5,370 nucleotides of DNA, taken from assembly GCA_021159845.1 (NCBI GenBank), contig JAGHDS010000395.1, positions 1 through 5,370 on the forward strand, written 5' to 3'. Source of the stretch: Anaerolineae bacterium. Its GTDB lineage: Bacteria > Chloroflexota > Anaerolineae > DUEN01. Below, piece by piece: positions 5,214 through 5,370 of the stretch. A model generated the notes under the pieces. That model saw only the letters and a list, made by a program, of their open reading frames with translations, had not been told where the DNA came from and did no database searches. The translations under genes were made by a program, and so were the position numbers. How positions within the stretch are numbered: the first letter of the stretch is position 1; the number at the start of each line of letters is the position of its first letter.

Positions 5214-5370
5214 TCACACCTCGGCCTCCTGCGGATCCCGGACATACAACACCGTCACGATAATTGAAATCGCCGTCGTTCCCAACACGAATAGCCAGGG
5301 GTAAGCCGGGTTCCAGGTATAGAGATAGCCACCGCCGAGCGAGGCGATCACCAGCGGGATGATAGTGAGA
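5214..5370 (-). CDS. C-terminal end of a membrane protein, probably MFS transporter (partial)
   Basis: The minus-strand frame from the right edge codes for 51 residues before TGA at 5214-5216; the start lies beyond the window. It shows two hydrophobic segments, residues 1-17 (LTIIPLVIASLGGGYLY) and about 23-43 (YPWLFVLGTTAISIIVTVLYV), joined by a short TWNPA turn and followed by a charged tail RDPQEAEV. This matches the last two helices of a major facilitator superfamily permease: a Gly-rich penultimate helix, a short loop containing P, a final helix, then a cytoplasmic tail starting RxP or REP. The substrate cannot be inferred. The archaemetzincin-like gene starts 167 nt further along the same strand with its own promoter. 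Another polytopic transporter remains possible. Confidence 0.6.
   Translation of the reverse strand, partial: LTIIPLVIASLGGGYLYTWNPAYPWLFVLGTTAISIIVTVLYVRDPQEAEV

Noticed and set aside
4843..5304. Plus-strand frame of 153 codons across the archaemetzincin-like promoter
   Set aside because: It is low-complexity, rich in His, Pro and Arg, crosses both a promoter and the end of the transporter gene, and shows no domain.

Overview
The window reads as a high-50s % GC bacterial chromosome segment. The style of the genes (a HisKA_3 kinase with an HDGP phosphoacceptor box and GAF input, a bacterial archaemetzincin-like protein, a CACCGCAGAG-type palindromic repeat) fits Chloroflexota or a similar phylum best. 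That placement is an inference from gene character; there is no rRNA or marker gene to confirm it. I see no CRISPR array, tRNA, rRNA, transposase or phage gene.

Layout from left to right. Positions 1-442 hold no convincing gene; they contain a nested palindromic repeat (33-199) followed by an unremarkable leader. Two plus-strand genes then follow 61 nt apart: a secreted EEP-family phosphodiesterase resembling neutral sphingomyelinases (443-1408) and an AadA/ANT(3'')-ANT(9)-like aminoglycoside nucleotidyltransferase (1470-2276). After a 263-nt gap carrying a consensus sigma-70-type promoter comes a 575-residue soluble GAF/HisKA_3/HATPase sensor kinase (2540-4267). Convergent to it on the minus strand is a 235-residue archaemetzincin-like protein (4339-5046) with its own extended -10 promoter. 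The right edge holds the last 51 codons of a membrane protein, probably an MFS transporter (minus strand, 5214 to the edge), which has no start in the window.

No multi-gene system is evident. The most notable points are these: (i) the archaemetzincin-like protein keeps the His and Cys metal-ligand positions but has His in place of the catalytic Glu (HHLGH instead of HExxH), plus about 15 extra residues before the third ligand; (ii) the sensor kinase has Ala where HisKA_3 kinases carry the phosphatase Gln of the DxxxQ motif, and no response regulator lies beside it; (iii) the kinase and archaemetzincin-like genes have a matching 13-bp dyad-like motif (11/13 identical) on their -35 boxes, which suggests shared control; (iv) an aminoglycoside-resistance-type enzyme is present with no mobile-element context.
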